A stretch of 64,000 nucleotides of DNA from DATDEW01 sp046590205 (lineage in GTDB: Bacteria > Bacteroidota > Ignavibacteria > Palsa-1295): positions 8,119 to 72,118 of the forward strand of contig JBKJTT010000011.1 in the NCBI GenBank assembly GCA_046590205.1, in the 5' to 3' direction. The position numbers were made by a program, and so were the translations under genes. Under the pieces are notes generated by a model, which was given only the letters and a program-made list of their open reading frames with translations, had not been told where the DNA came from and ran no database searches. This document shows, one piece after another, positions 34,642 to 42,475 of the stretch; positions within the stretch are counted from its first letter, which is position 1, and each line of letters begins with the position of its first letter.

Positions 34642-36391
34642 TAGTATCTGTTGGCTGTTCAAGTTCGAGTTTTTCGATCAATCGTTTAACCTCTTCCCAT
34701 TTCGTTGTACCTTTGAGGACACCAACACCACTACTTTCACTTTCCAAAAACACTCTCAGCTTTTGAATGTTTTGGAATCCCATATTCATAGATTTATGAA
34801 ATATTGAAAGTGCTGATTCAAAATCAGCAAATACAAGATAAAGACAAGCGAGATTATATACGATGGCGCTATCGCGAACATCTTGTAATAAATTGTCTGC
34901 CGCTTTTTTTGCTTCATCTATCCTTCCCGCAAAGGATAAAAGTAATGCAATATTACAACGATTGCGTTCATCGTCAGGATAAAGCTTCAAATATTTTTCT
35001 AGCCTGGGGATCACACTTTCTGCCCACTGACGAAGCTGTTGATGTGCATCTATCCCATTTAAGGTGAAAGCTATGTTCATTGCAAGGTTAATGTCATTTG
35101 GCCTTGTTTTTAATACTTCTTCAAAATATGGGATAGCTTTTGCATCTTGCCCAGTGCTGACATAAAAGTAACCCAAAGAATAATGGCTCATATAATCCGA
35201 GGGTGCCTTCTCTATATATTCATGCGCCACCTGCTCGGCTTCATCCAACTTGCCTTGAAGCCTCAATAAACAAGAAAGCGGCCAATTAATACGGTAGTAA
35301 TTCGGTTTCATTTCGCGCACAATATTAATTAGTACAAGTGCGTCTTCAAGTAACTTCGAATTTCTTTCATACGTCTGATAAAAAGTTATTAACGACGTCG
35401 CTTTTGCAGAATATGCGTGGACATAGTGAGGGTCTAAGGAGATTGCTTCAGAATATAGTGCTAAAGCAAGCTTGATATTGTTTTTTGTTTGATGTAAAAA
35501 ATATTCATTTCCCTGTAAGAAAAGTTCATAGGCTTCGGAGTTCTCGGTACCACGTTCGGAAAACTTCTTCTTTTCTTCTGCACTCAGAAAGAGCTTCAAC
35601 CCCTCGACAACCTTTTCGGCTACCTGCTCCTGGATATCAAAAATATTCTCCATCGTGCCTTTAAGGGAATCCTGCCAAAGATGATCGCCTGTTTCGATGT
35701 CGAAAAGTCTACTTGATATTTTTATTTGCTCGCCGAATTTACGTACGTCTCCTTGAACAAAATAGTGTATGCCCATCTCTTTGGCGTAGATGGTAAGATG
35801 TCCTTTGTAGGACTTAAACTCTTTCGTAGTCTGTGCATCCGTTATTTTTAATGACTTCACGTGTGCTAACGCATTGATGAGTTCGCTGACGATGCCATTA
35901 GCGAACCACTCATTATCGGCAGTCGGTGATAGATCTTCAAACGGCAGAATCATCAAGCTCTTTCTTCCGTCGGTCTCTTTGACGAGCTTGAGCGTCGGAG
36001 CTTGCGTTGCTTCCAGACCGAGCTTGCCGAGTGCGCGGATGATGGAGTCGATGTTCGTCATCGGAGTGCGTTGCAATCCGGCGAGATGATAGGCTAAATC
36101 GTCGGGCAACGCAACAGGTTCAAGATCGAGCGGCAAGATCTTCTTCTTTCGCTCGGCAGCCAGCGAGACTTCCTTGATCACGTTTTCAGACACAATCGAA
36201 TCCGGACTCAGCAATATCACGAAAGCGGAGCAGTTGGTAATTGCCTGCACAATTTCCTTCGACCAACTTGTAGCTACATCAATCCCCGACTGATCAATCC
36301 ACACAGATAACCCCGCCGAAGCGAGAAGCTCGGTGAGCTGCTCCGCCTTCTCGCGGTCTTTGGAACTGTATGAGATGAAGATATCAGCCAT
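34634..36391 (-). CDS. TIR / TolB-like / TPR protein, first copy
   Basis: 585 residues (MADIFISYSSKDREKAEQLT). The domain order is the same as the downstream paralog: TIR (1-130, Glu in NVIKEVSLA at E74), TolB-like (145-280, nearly identical to the paralog) and divergent TPR repeats (300-560). In the TIR and TolB-like parts the two proteins are very similar, whereas the TPR sensor-like parts are not, as expected for paired sensors of different signals. The gene starts 69 nt upstream of the purN stop, with a tandem repeat in between. It is likely co-transcribed with the second copy. Confidence 0.88.
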   Translation of the reverse strand: MADIFISYSSKDREKAEQLTELLASAGLSVWIDQSGIDVATSWSKEIVQAITNCSAFVILLSPDSIVSENVIKEVSLAAERKKKILPLDLEPVALPDDLAYHLAGLQRTPMTNIDSIIRALGKLGLEATQAPTLKLVKETDGRKSLMILPFEDLSPTADNEWFANGIVSELINALAHVKSLKITDAQTTKEFKSYKGHLTIYAKEMGIHYFVQGDVRKFGEQIKISSRLFDIETGDHLWQDSLKGTMENIFDIQEQVAEKVVEGLKLFLSAEEKKKFSERGTENSEAYELFLQGNEYFLHQTKNNIKLALALYSEAISLDPHYVHAYSAKATSLITFYQTYERNSKLLEDALVLINIVREMKPNYYRINWPLSCLLRLQGKLDEAEQVAHEYIEKAPSDYMSHYSLGYFYVSTGQDAKAIPYFEEVLKTRPNDINLAMNIAFTLNGIDAHQQLRQWAESVIPRLEKYLKLYPDDERNRCNIALLLSFAGRIDEAKKAADNLLQDVRDSAIVYNLACLYLVFADFESALSIFHKSMNMGFQNIQKLRVFLESESSGVGVLKGTTKWEEVKRLIEKLELEQPTDTNV

Positions 36392-36410
36392 GGTACAAAG
36401 ATACGGACTA

Positions 36411-36438
36411 GACTGGGATTAATGGACTGGGATTAATG
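36411..36438. repeat. Tandem 14-nt duplication upstream of the TIR genes
   Basis: GACTGGGATTAATG occurs twice back to back (36411-36424, 36425-36438), followed by two more GGGATTA words within the next 20 nt. It lies between the TIR gene start and the purN stop, in the likely promoter region of the TIR pair. Confidence 0.85.
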
Positions 36439-36459
36439 AGATTTTTGGGATTATTGGGA

Positions 36460-37050
36460 TTAGATGATTGACGCTATTGCCTTCGGATAAAGCGCATGTT
36501 CGAGTTCTTTTACTCTTGATTGCAGTGATTCGGGGGTGTCGGTCGGGAGGACTTCGCAATGCTCTTGCATGATGATTGCTCCTGTATCATATTCACCTTC
36601 AACAAAATGAACTGTCGCTCCACTTTCTCTCTCGTCTGATGCAAGCACTGCTTTGTGTACGTTCAGTCCAAACATGCCTTCACCGCCATGTTTGGGTAGG
36701 AGTGCAGGATGAATGTTTACTATTCTACCTCTGTACTTTTCTACAAGTAGGTTTGGGAGCTTCTTCATATATCCCGCAAGCACGATAAAATCAATGTTGT
36801 TCTCTGTTAGTACTTGTAGTATTTTCTCTGCGGCTTTTTCTTCTGAGCCGTACTTCACTGAAGAGATATGCTCTGCCGAGATATTCTTCTCTATCGCAAA
36901 CTCTATCGCGCCGCACTTGGAGTTATTTGAGATTACAAGCGATACTTCGGCTTCTTGCAACAAGCCGTCACGGGTTGCATCATAGATAGCACGAAGATTT
37001 GAGCCACCGCCGGAGGCAAAGACGGCTAAATGTTTTTTAGATGATTGCAT
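36460..37050 (-). CDS. purN: Phosphoribosylglycinamide formyltransferase
   Basis: 196 residues from ATG 37050 (MQSSKKHLAVFASGGGSNLR). The phosphate-binding GGGSNLRAI, the catalytic Asn-His in VNIHPALLPKHGGEG and the catalytic Asp in EGEYDTGAIIMQE are present. It transfers the formyl group from 10-formyl-THF in step 3 of purine synthesis. It overlaps folP by 14 nt, and the frame extends further upstream inside folP. Purine and folate genes side by side are functionally coherent. Confidence 0.96.
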   Translation of the reverse strand: MQSSKKHLAVFASGGGSNLRAIYDATRDGLLQEAEVSLVISNNSKCGAIEFAIEKNISAEHISSVKYGSEEKAAEKILQVLTENNIDFIVLAGYMKKLPNLLVEKYRGRIVNIHPALLPKHGGEGMFGLNVHKAVLASDERESGATVHFVEGEYDTGAIIMQEHCEVLPTDTPESLQSRVKELEHALYPKAIASII

Positions 37051-37891
37051 CCCAGATACGAAGAGCTTCTTTGGTTTGATGAACGTCATGCGTGCGGATG
37101 ATCTTCGCGCCGTGCTGTGAGCCGTATAATCCTGCGGCTATGCTGCCATAAAGCCGTCCTTCGGGCGGTACACCACCGAGCAGCTTGCCTATCGTTGATT
37201 TGCGAGATACACCCAAGACAAGGGGGACACCTAGCTCCGAAAAATAATCATGCTCGCGAAGCAAGCGGATATTATCTTCGGCTGTCTTAGAAAAACCAAA
37301 ACCAATATCAGCAATGATATGCTCAAGACCTGTTGCGTGAAGCTCTACTATTCTTCCTCTAAGCCAATCAAAAACTGATTGCACAACGTCGCTATATTTA
37401 TACGATTCAATTATCTCTTGTGTAAATTCTGGACCGTACCCGTGCATAATGATGATCGGTGCATTCATCTCAAGAGCCACCTCTGCAATGCGCGGCTCTT
37501 GCGTGGCTCCGCTTACATCATTGATGATCGTTGCGCCAAGCTTGAGAGCACGTCGTGCAATATCTGCTTTCGTGGTATCGATCGAGATAATAGCATTCGG
37601 GAAGTTCTTTGCAACTGCTTCGATTACCGGAAAGACTCGCTTGCCTTCTTCTTCGGCTGATACATCTTCAGCACCCTTACCATAAATACTACCGGCAGGA
37701 CGAGTTGATTGCCCACCTATATCAATAATATCGGCACCTTCGGAAAGCATTTCCGCGACGCGATGCACTGCATCTTCGGGGCGGAGATACTTGCCGCCAT
37801 CGGAAAACGAATCGGGCGTAACGTTCAGCACACCCATGATAAGCGTGTGAGGCGAGGCGATGAGTTCTTGGTAACGTGTGAGTTTATCCAT
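37037..37891 (-). CDS. folP: Dihydropteroate synthase
   Basis: 284 residues from ATG 37891. Motifs: IMGVLNVTPDSFSDGGKY, DIIDIGGQSTRPAG, IISIDTTKADIARRAL, INDVSGA and LVLGVSRKSTIGKLLGG. It joins pterin pyrophosphate to p-aminobenzoate and is the sulfonamide target. Another in-frame ATG at 37912 would lie inside the terminator of the preceding gene, so 37891 is preferred. Confidence 0.96.
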   Translation of the reverse strand: MDKLTRYQELIASPHTLIMGVLNVTPDSFSDGGKYLRPEDAVHRVAEMLSEGADIIDIGGQSTRPAGSIYGKGAEDVSAEEEGKRVFPVIEAVAKNFPNAIISIDTTKADIARRALKLGATIINDVSGATQEPRIAEVALEMNAPIIIMHGYGPEFTQEIIESYKYSDVVQSVFDWLRGRIVELHATGLEHIIADIGFGFSKTAEDNIRLLREHDYFSELGVPLVLGVSRKSTIGKLLGGVPPEGRLYGSIAAGLYGSQHGAKIIRTHDVHQTKEALRIWDAII

Positions 37892-37922
37892 AAGCAAAAA
37901 AGCGGCTTCCATCGGAGCCGCT
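37892..37922 (-). terminator. Rho-independent terminator between the small basic gene and folP
   Basis: On the minus strand AGCGGCTCC / GGAAGCCGCT forms a 9-bp stem with one bulge, followed by TTTTTTGCTT. The folP start codon at 37891 comes directly after the T run. Confidence 0.85.
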
Positions 37923-37949
37923 ATTACAATTTGCTAAAACCTCAGGGTC

Positions 37950-38072
37950 TTACTTTGCGCTTTTTTTCGCACGACCGGCTTTACCTGCTTCGCGTCCTGC
38001 TTTTGCTTTTGCCTTTACGCGTGCCTGTGATTTGCTGTGTTTCTTTGCTGCTACTTTCGCTTTTTTATTCAT
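37950..38072 (-). CDS. Small Lys/Ala-rich basic protein
   Basis: 40 residues (MNKKAKVAAKKHSKSQARVK... ending GRAKKSAK), about half Lys, Arg or His and the rest mostly Ala and Gly, with no acidic residues except one Glu. It has its own terminator. The composition is that of nucleic-acid-binding tails, ribosome-associated or histone-H1-like proteins, but no family is assigned. Confidence 0.65.
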   Translation of the reverse strand: MNKKAKVAAKKHSKSQARVKAKAKAGREAGKAGRAKKSAK

Positions 38073-38115
38073 TATATGATATGATTATTAACTTATTACA
38101 AAAATACGGAAAAAT

Positions 38116-38778
38116 TTAGTCTTTCTTACGATTCCATGTTACTATGTAGCCGTCGTTGCGGACAAGGTCGTTTATCTTCTCTAACTCACGAACTCGTGGG
38201 AGAAGCTGCGTCAGGAAGTTATTGATGATCGAAAGCCGCTCATTCTCACTTGTAATACCAAGCAGTGCCTGTCGCTGGTCGGGTTCAAGTCCTGATTTTT
38301 GAGCGATAATGAACGACGGGTATTTCTCGATGCTTGACCATATCGCAGTATCAAGCGTATCTATCGTCCCGCGATAGGCGATCTCACATAGGTCATTAAA
38401 GAGCCGTATCGTTTCATTTGCAAGATGCACGTCTCTATCTTCGGGCTTATCATCAAGGTACGTTACATGTGCATGAAGAAGTTTGTCCTGTGTTCCTGGG
38501 TCATCAACCGAAACTATTTGATACCGTTTTACTCCTTCTGTTACGATGTCCATTTTACCATCCGGGTAACGCTTCGTTACTTCTGCCACGCGAGCCGTGC
38601 AACCGATCGAGTGAAGTTTGTTTTCTTCTATGAAGTTGACGCCGAACGTAGTGCCATTTGCCACACATTCAGATATAAGTTTTTTATACCGTTCTTCAAA
38701 TATCTGAAGCGGCACTTGCGACTGCGGAAAGAGCACAACAGAAAGCGGAAAAAGCGGTATGCGTTCGGTCGCGCTCAT
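38116..38778 (-). CDS. LON N-terminal substrate-binding domain protein
   Basis: 220 residues from ATG 38778 (MSATERIPLFPLSVVLFPQS). The Lon N-domain hallmark PLFPLSVVLFPQSQVPLQIFEERY is followed by IGCTARVAEVTKRYPDGKMD. There is no AAA+ or protease domain, so it is a stand-alone LON-domain protein, a common but poorly characterised family. It overlaps iscX by 4 nt (ATGA) and is the last gene of the ISC unit. Confidence 0.9.
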   Translation of the reverse strand: MSATERIPLFPLSVVLFPQSQVPLQIFEERYKKLISECVANGTTFGVNFIEENKLHSIGCTARVAEVTKRYPDGKMDIVTEGVKRYQIVSVDDPGTQDKLLHAHVTYLDDKPEDRDVHLANETIRLFNDLCEIAYRGTIDTLDTAIWSSIEKYPSFIIAQKSGLEPDQRQALLGITSENERLSIINNFLTQLLPRVRELEKINDLVRNDGYIVTWNRKKD

Positions 38779-38984
38779 GCGGGATGATCTTCCTTCCAGA
38801 GTTCGTACCATTCCATCTGCACCGCCTCGAGCTTTGCTTCATTCGATAAATGAATATCATCTTCCCACTCGGGAAGAGCCGCTATCCAATCGCGCAGATC
38901 CGTGAAGCGAACCGCAAGCGGATCAACATCCTTCTTCGCATCGTAGAGTGCTTCTGCTATGTCTTCAATGTCAATCCAAGTCAT
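38775..38984 (-). CDS. iscX: Fe-S assembly protein IscX
   Basis: 69 residues (MTWIDIEDIAEALYDAKKDV...). The IscX pattern is plain: DIAEALYDAKKDVDPLAVRF, the acidic segment DWIAALPEWEDD and SNEAKLEAVQMEWYE. IscX binds IscS and iron and modulates cluster assembly. The gene shares one nt with fdx upstream and overlaps the LON gene downstream. Confidence 0.95.
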   Translation of the reverse strand: MTWIDIEDIAEALYDAKKDVDPLAVRFTDLRDWIAALPEWEDDIHLSNEAKLEAVQMEWYELWKEDHPA

Positions 38985-39322
38985 TAGTGCGTTGCTCCTT
39001 CGTGGAATAAATGAGCTATTTGCGGGTTTAGTTGCGGTATTTGTACAATTAGGTCAATATTTTCGGTTAACACTGATTGACAACCTAACCGCGAGTCAAG
39101 CGTCAAGCCCTCTGCTTCATCAAGCTGATCTGCTTCGTCGTCCTGCATTTCTGTCAGCGAGTTTAATCCTTGCTTGACAATAACGTGACAGGTCGAGCAG
39201 GCACAGACTCCGCCGCAATTATGCTGTAAGTCAATACCGTTCGCCATTGCAACAGCAAGTATGTTATCACCTACGAGTGCTTCGCAGGTAACGTTCATTG
39301 GTAAATAAGTAATAGTCGGCAA
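38984..39322 (-). CDS. fdx: [2Fe-2S] ferredoxin of the ISC system
   Basis: 112 residues. The three close ligands are in QHNCGGVCACSTCHVIV and the fourth in SRLGCQS. The adrenodoxin/Isc-type layout with DDEADQLDEAEGLTLDSRLG is clear. Fdx supplies electrons for cluster synthesis on IscU. It is 13 nt downstream of sod and adjoins iscX, as in proteobacterial isc operons. Confidence 0.95.
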   Translation of the reverse strand: MPTITYLPMNVTCEALVGDNILAVAMANGIDLQHNCGGVCACSTCHVIVKQGLNSLTEMQDDEADQLDEAEGLTLDSRLGCQSVLTENIDLIVQIPQLNPQIAHLFHEGATH

Positions 39323-39335
39323 CTGCTTTCCTTCG

Positions 39336-39968
39336 TTATTTTACTGCGTACTTTTTGTACCGATCGTTCACACGTCCCCAATGGATGTTCGCGATAAAGT
39401 TATCAATATATGCCGCACGCTTTGGTCCGTCTTTGTGGTAGTAAGCATGCTCGAACACATCACATGCGACAAGCGGTATCGCACCCCATACTGCGCCGTA
39501 GTGATGTTCATCAACTGTTACGTTGCGAAGTTCACCGGAACCGAGTGTATCTATAATGAGCACACCCCAGCCAGAAAGTTTTGCTGCGAGTGAACATGCT
39601 TTGAGGTCTGCCTTCCATGCGTCAACAGAGCCGAAGTCGCGCTCGATGAGTTTTACTACATCCGGTGCTTTGAGCACGTCACCATCACCACCCATGTTCT
39701 CCCAATAGAGATCATGAAGAACTGTACCGGCATGATTCCATGTCCAGCGACGCTTCAGCTCACCGAACTCGGAGTAGTTACCGTTCGCTTTGGTAACATC
39801 CGATGTCTCTAATGCTTTCTCTATCTCGTTGAGCTTTGTTACGTATCCTTTATGATGGGTATTGTAGTGCCAATCGGAGGTTTCCACGTCGATAACTTTG
39901 GAAAGAAGCGTCTTTGCTTCTTCATCTGTGTATGGACGCGCTTTGAGTTTATATTCGTACGCTTTCAT
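39336..39968 (-). CDS. Fe/Mn superoxide dismutase
   Basis: 210 residues, cytosolic. The metal ligands are visible as H34 (DWHYNTHHKGYV), H85 (VLHDLYWENM), D170 and H174 (LVACDVFEHAYY). The choice of Fe or Mn cannot be read. The usual WNHxFYW segment is altered (WNHAGTVLHDLYW). Its place between hscA and fdx inside the ISC operon is unusual and suggests co-induction with Fe-S repair under oxidative stress. Confidence 0.9.
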   Translation of the reverse strand: MKAYEYKLKARPYTDEEAKTLLSKVIDVETSDWHYNTHHKGYVTKLNEIEKALETSDVTKANGNYSEFGELKRRWTWNHAGTVLHDLYWENMGGDGDVLKAPDVVKLIERDFGSVDAWKADLKACSLAAKLSGWGVLIIDTLGSGELRNVTVDEHHYGAVWGAIPLVACDVFEHAYYHKDGPKRAAYIDNFIANIHWGRVNDRYKKYAVK

Positions 39969-39989
39969 TGTATTTTCTTCTATTAAAAT

Positions 39990-41876
39990 TTACATTGCCT
40001 CAACTTCTCTACCAGCGAGTGCAGCCGAGACGGATAGATCCATGATCTCATGCGCGAGCGTGGCAGTTGATTGTTCAAGAGATTCGAGCGATGAGTTTAT
40101 CACTGTTGCATCTTCGCCGGTCATTACTTTTTTGAGCGCATAAAGATCATCTATGATCTTCGGGATGTCAAGGGCGCTCATGCGTTCTTTCGGGAGCGGT
40201 ATCTCACCGCGGCGAAGCTGCCCTAATACTTTTTCCGTCGCAATTACTACGCGCTCTGCTTCTGTGCGCGCTTCGGTCAACCTGCGCGCAGAAATATCTT
40301 GCTTTGCATGTACGACGCTTTCGCGAAGCATCCGCTCAACTTCATCGTCAGTGAGTCCGTATGATGGCTTTACCTCAATGTTCGAGACTATCCCCGTGTG
40401 TTCTTCTCGTGCACTTACCTGAAGGATACCATCGGCATCAATTAAAAAATGTACAACAACCTTCGCGGCACCAGCAGGAAGCGGCGGGATACCTTTCAAT
40501 GTGAACGATGCAAGATGACGATTATCTTTAACGAAATCGCGCTCGCCTTGAAAAACATTCACAACAACACCCGTCTGATTCTCAGCGAATGTTGTGTAGC
40601 TTTCGGTTGCTTTAGTCGGGATTGTTGTGTTGCGAGCTATAATCGTGCTCATCATTCCGCCAATCGTCTCGATACCAAGTGAAAGCGGGGTTACATCAAG
40701 AAGTAAAATATCTTTAGTGTTGCCTGCGAGTACATCTGCTTGTATCGCCGCTCCAAGCGCAACGGTCTCGTCAGGATTGAGCGAATCATACGGTTTCTTA
40801 TGGAAGATATCTTGTACTAATGCCTTCACTGCTGGCATACGAGTCGAGCCGCCGACTAAGACTACCTCGTCAATATCACGCGGAGTCAAGTTTGCATCCT
40901 TGAGCGCATCTTCACATGCTTTGCGTGTTTTTTCGATGATCGGACGAGCGATCATCTCAAGTTCTTGCCGCGAGAGTGCGCGTTTATAGTGGATATTCCG
41001 TGTCGAAAAGATTAATTCGACCGTTACATGCTGCTTTGTTGTAAGTTCTATCTTGATTCGCTCGGATTCGGTGCGAATTGCTTGCAGTTCTTCAGGCGTT
41101 GGTTCGAAGGTTGGTTCAACTCGCTTGAGCTGTGTAATGAACATCTCCATCAGGCGTCTATCAATGTCGTCTCCGCCGAGGTAGGTATCACCGTGAGTAG
41201 ATAGAACCTCAAAGATACCGTCTGATAGTTTAAGGATGGATATATCAAACGTACCGCCACCAAGATCATAGACGGCTACAATGCCGCTCTTATGTTTATC
41301 AAGCCCGTACGCAAGTGCTGCAGCAGTTGGCTCGTTAACGATGCGTAGCACATCAAGCCCTGCAAGTTTACCTGCGTCTTTTGTTGCCTGTCGCTGTGCG
41401 TCGTTGAAGTATGCCGGGACTGTGATAACAGCTTTCGATACCGGCTCACCGAAGAATGCTTCGGCGCGTTGCTTTAGCTCGCGAAGGATAAACGATGATA
41501 ACTCTATGGGAGTATATTCTTTATTCCCGATACGCACACGAACGAGTCCTTCTTCGCGTGGTACAAGTTTATAAGAAAGCAGGTCAGCTTCTTTGCCAAC
41601 GTCTTGATAGGATTTGCCCATCAGACGTTTGACAGAATACACCGTATGCGCTGCATCACGAAGAGCGTTGCGCTTTGCGCCTACACCAACCGTTACAACA
41701 TTACCAGCATCATCGAGCGTTACGACTGACGGCACAATACCGCCATCAGCGCCGGGGATAACCCGCGCTTCACCGCCTCTGACATAAGCAACAAGTGAGT
41801 TCGTCGTGCCAAGATCGATACCAACGACCTTGCCGCCAAAATCACCTTGCCCCGGTAATGTTATTTGAAGTGCCAA
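39990..41876 (-). CDS. hscA: Hsp70-type chaperone HscA
   Basis: 628 residues (MALQITLPGQGDFGGKVVGI). The ATPase domain has GIDLGTTNS, VYDLGGGTFDISIL and VLVGGSTRMPAV, followed by the substrate-binding domain. Assignment to HscA rather than DnaK rests on the ISC context with hscB and iscU, the shorter length and the lack of the usual DnaK C-terminal tail. HscA binds the LPPVK motif of IscU, which is present here, and drives cluster transfer. It follows gmhA by 9 nt. Confidence 0.93.
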   Translation of the reverse strand: MALQITLPGQGDFGGKVVGIDLGTTNSLVAYVRGGEARVIPGADGGIVPSVVTLDDAGNVVTVGVGAKRNALRDAAHTVYSVKRLMGKSYQDVGKEADLLSYKLVPREEGLVRVRIGNKEYTPIELSSFILRELKQRAEAFFGEPVSKAVITVPAYFNDAQRQATKDAGKLAGLDVLRIVNEPTAAALAYGLDKHKSGIVAVYDLGGGTFDISILKLSDGIFEVLSTHGDTYLGGDDIDRRLMEMFITQLKRVEPTFEPTPEELQAIRTESERIKIELTTKQHVTVELIFSTRNIHYKRALSRQELEMIARPIIEKTRKACEDALKDANLTPRDIDEVVLVGGSTRMPAVKALVQDIFHKKPYDSLNPDETVALGAAIQADVLAGNTKDILLLDVTPLSLGIETIGGMMSTIIARNTTIPTKATESYTTFAENQTGVVVNVFQGERDFVKDNRHLASFTLKGIPPLPAGAAKVVVHFLIDADGILQVSAREEHTGIVSNIEVKPSYGLTDDEVERMLRESVVHAKQDISARRLTEARTEAERVVIATEKVLGQLRRGEIPLPKERMSALDIPKIIDDLYALKKVMTGEDATVINSSLESLEQSTATLAHEIMDLSVSAALAGREVEAM

Positions 41877-41885
41877 AACTATTTA

Positions 41886-42470
41886 TTAGTAAAGCTCCGG
41901 AAATAATCTGCGTTCGGTACACTCGATCGCAACGTGAATGACCTTAATATGCAGTTCTTGAATTCTATCGGTTGTCGTGCCGGGGACAATGATTGGAATG
42001 TCACATAACTCCTTCATTGGTCCGCCATCTTTACCAAGCAATCCTACAACCTTCATACCCTTTTTCTTTGCTGCTTCTGCCGCGAGAAGAATGTTCTTAC
42101 TATTTCCGGAAGTCGTGATGCCAACGAACACGTCACCTTCACCACCAAATGCATCTATCATTCTCTCGAAGACATGCTCAAAGCCGTAGTCGTTCGATGT
42201 ACATGAGAGGTGTGATGGGTCGCTAAAAGCAATCGCAGGAAGCGGCTTGCGGTCTTTGCGGTAACGCCCTGTCCACTCTTCAGCAAAGTGCATCGCATCA
42301 CAATGGCTTCCACCGTTGCCTGCGGAATATACTTTCTTGCCGGAAGTGAACGTTGTATAGAGTAAATCTACAAACGACTCGACTTGTTTAAAATTATTCT
42401 CGTCAGCAATGAACGCCGAAAGCGTGTCTTGCGCTTCGAGAAATGACGCTTTGATATTGTCTCGTATCAC
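41886..42470 (-). CDS. gmhA: Sedoheptulose-7-phosphate isomerase
   Basis: 194 residues from GTG 42470. SIS-domain motifs are VYSAGNGGSHCDAMHFAEEW, TTSGNSKNILLAAEAAK and LHIKVIHVAIECTERRLFPE, which carries conserved His and Glu positions of GmhA. It makes D-glycero-manno-heptose 7-phosphate for LPS core heptose. It is inserted between hscB and hscA inside the ISC operon, where it has no evident functional link; a heptosyltransferase gene lies at 48535-49617. Confidence 0.95.
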   Translation of the reverse strand: MIRDNIKASFLEAQDTLSAFIADENNFKQVESFVDLLYTTFTSGKKVYSAGNGGSHCDAMHFAEEWTGRYRKDRKPLPAIAFSDPSHLSCTSNDYGFEHVFERMIDAFGGEGDVFVGITTSGNSKNILLAAEAAKKKGMKVVGLLGKDGGPMKELCDIPIIVPGTTTDRIQELHIKVIHVAIECTERRLFPELY

Positions 42471-42475
42471 GTTCG

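Noticed and set aside
36392..36459. CRISPR-like repeat because of the repeated GGGATTA words
   Set aside because: There is only one exact 14-nt tandem duplication with no spacers and no cas genes.
40627..40989. 120-aa plus-strand ORF opposite hscA
   Set aside because: Antisense shadow with repeated Ser; hscA explains the coding signal.
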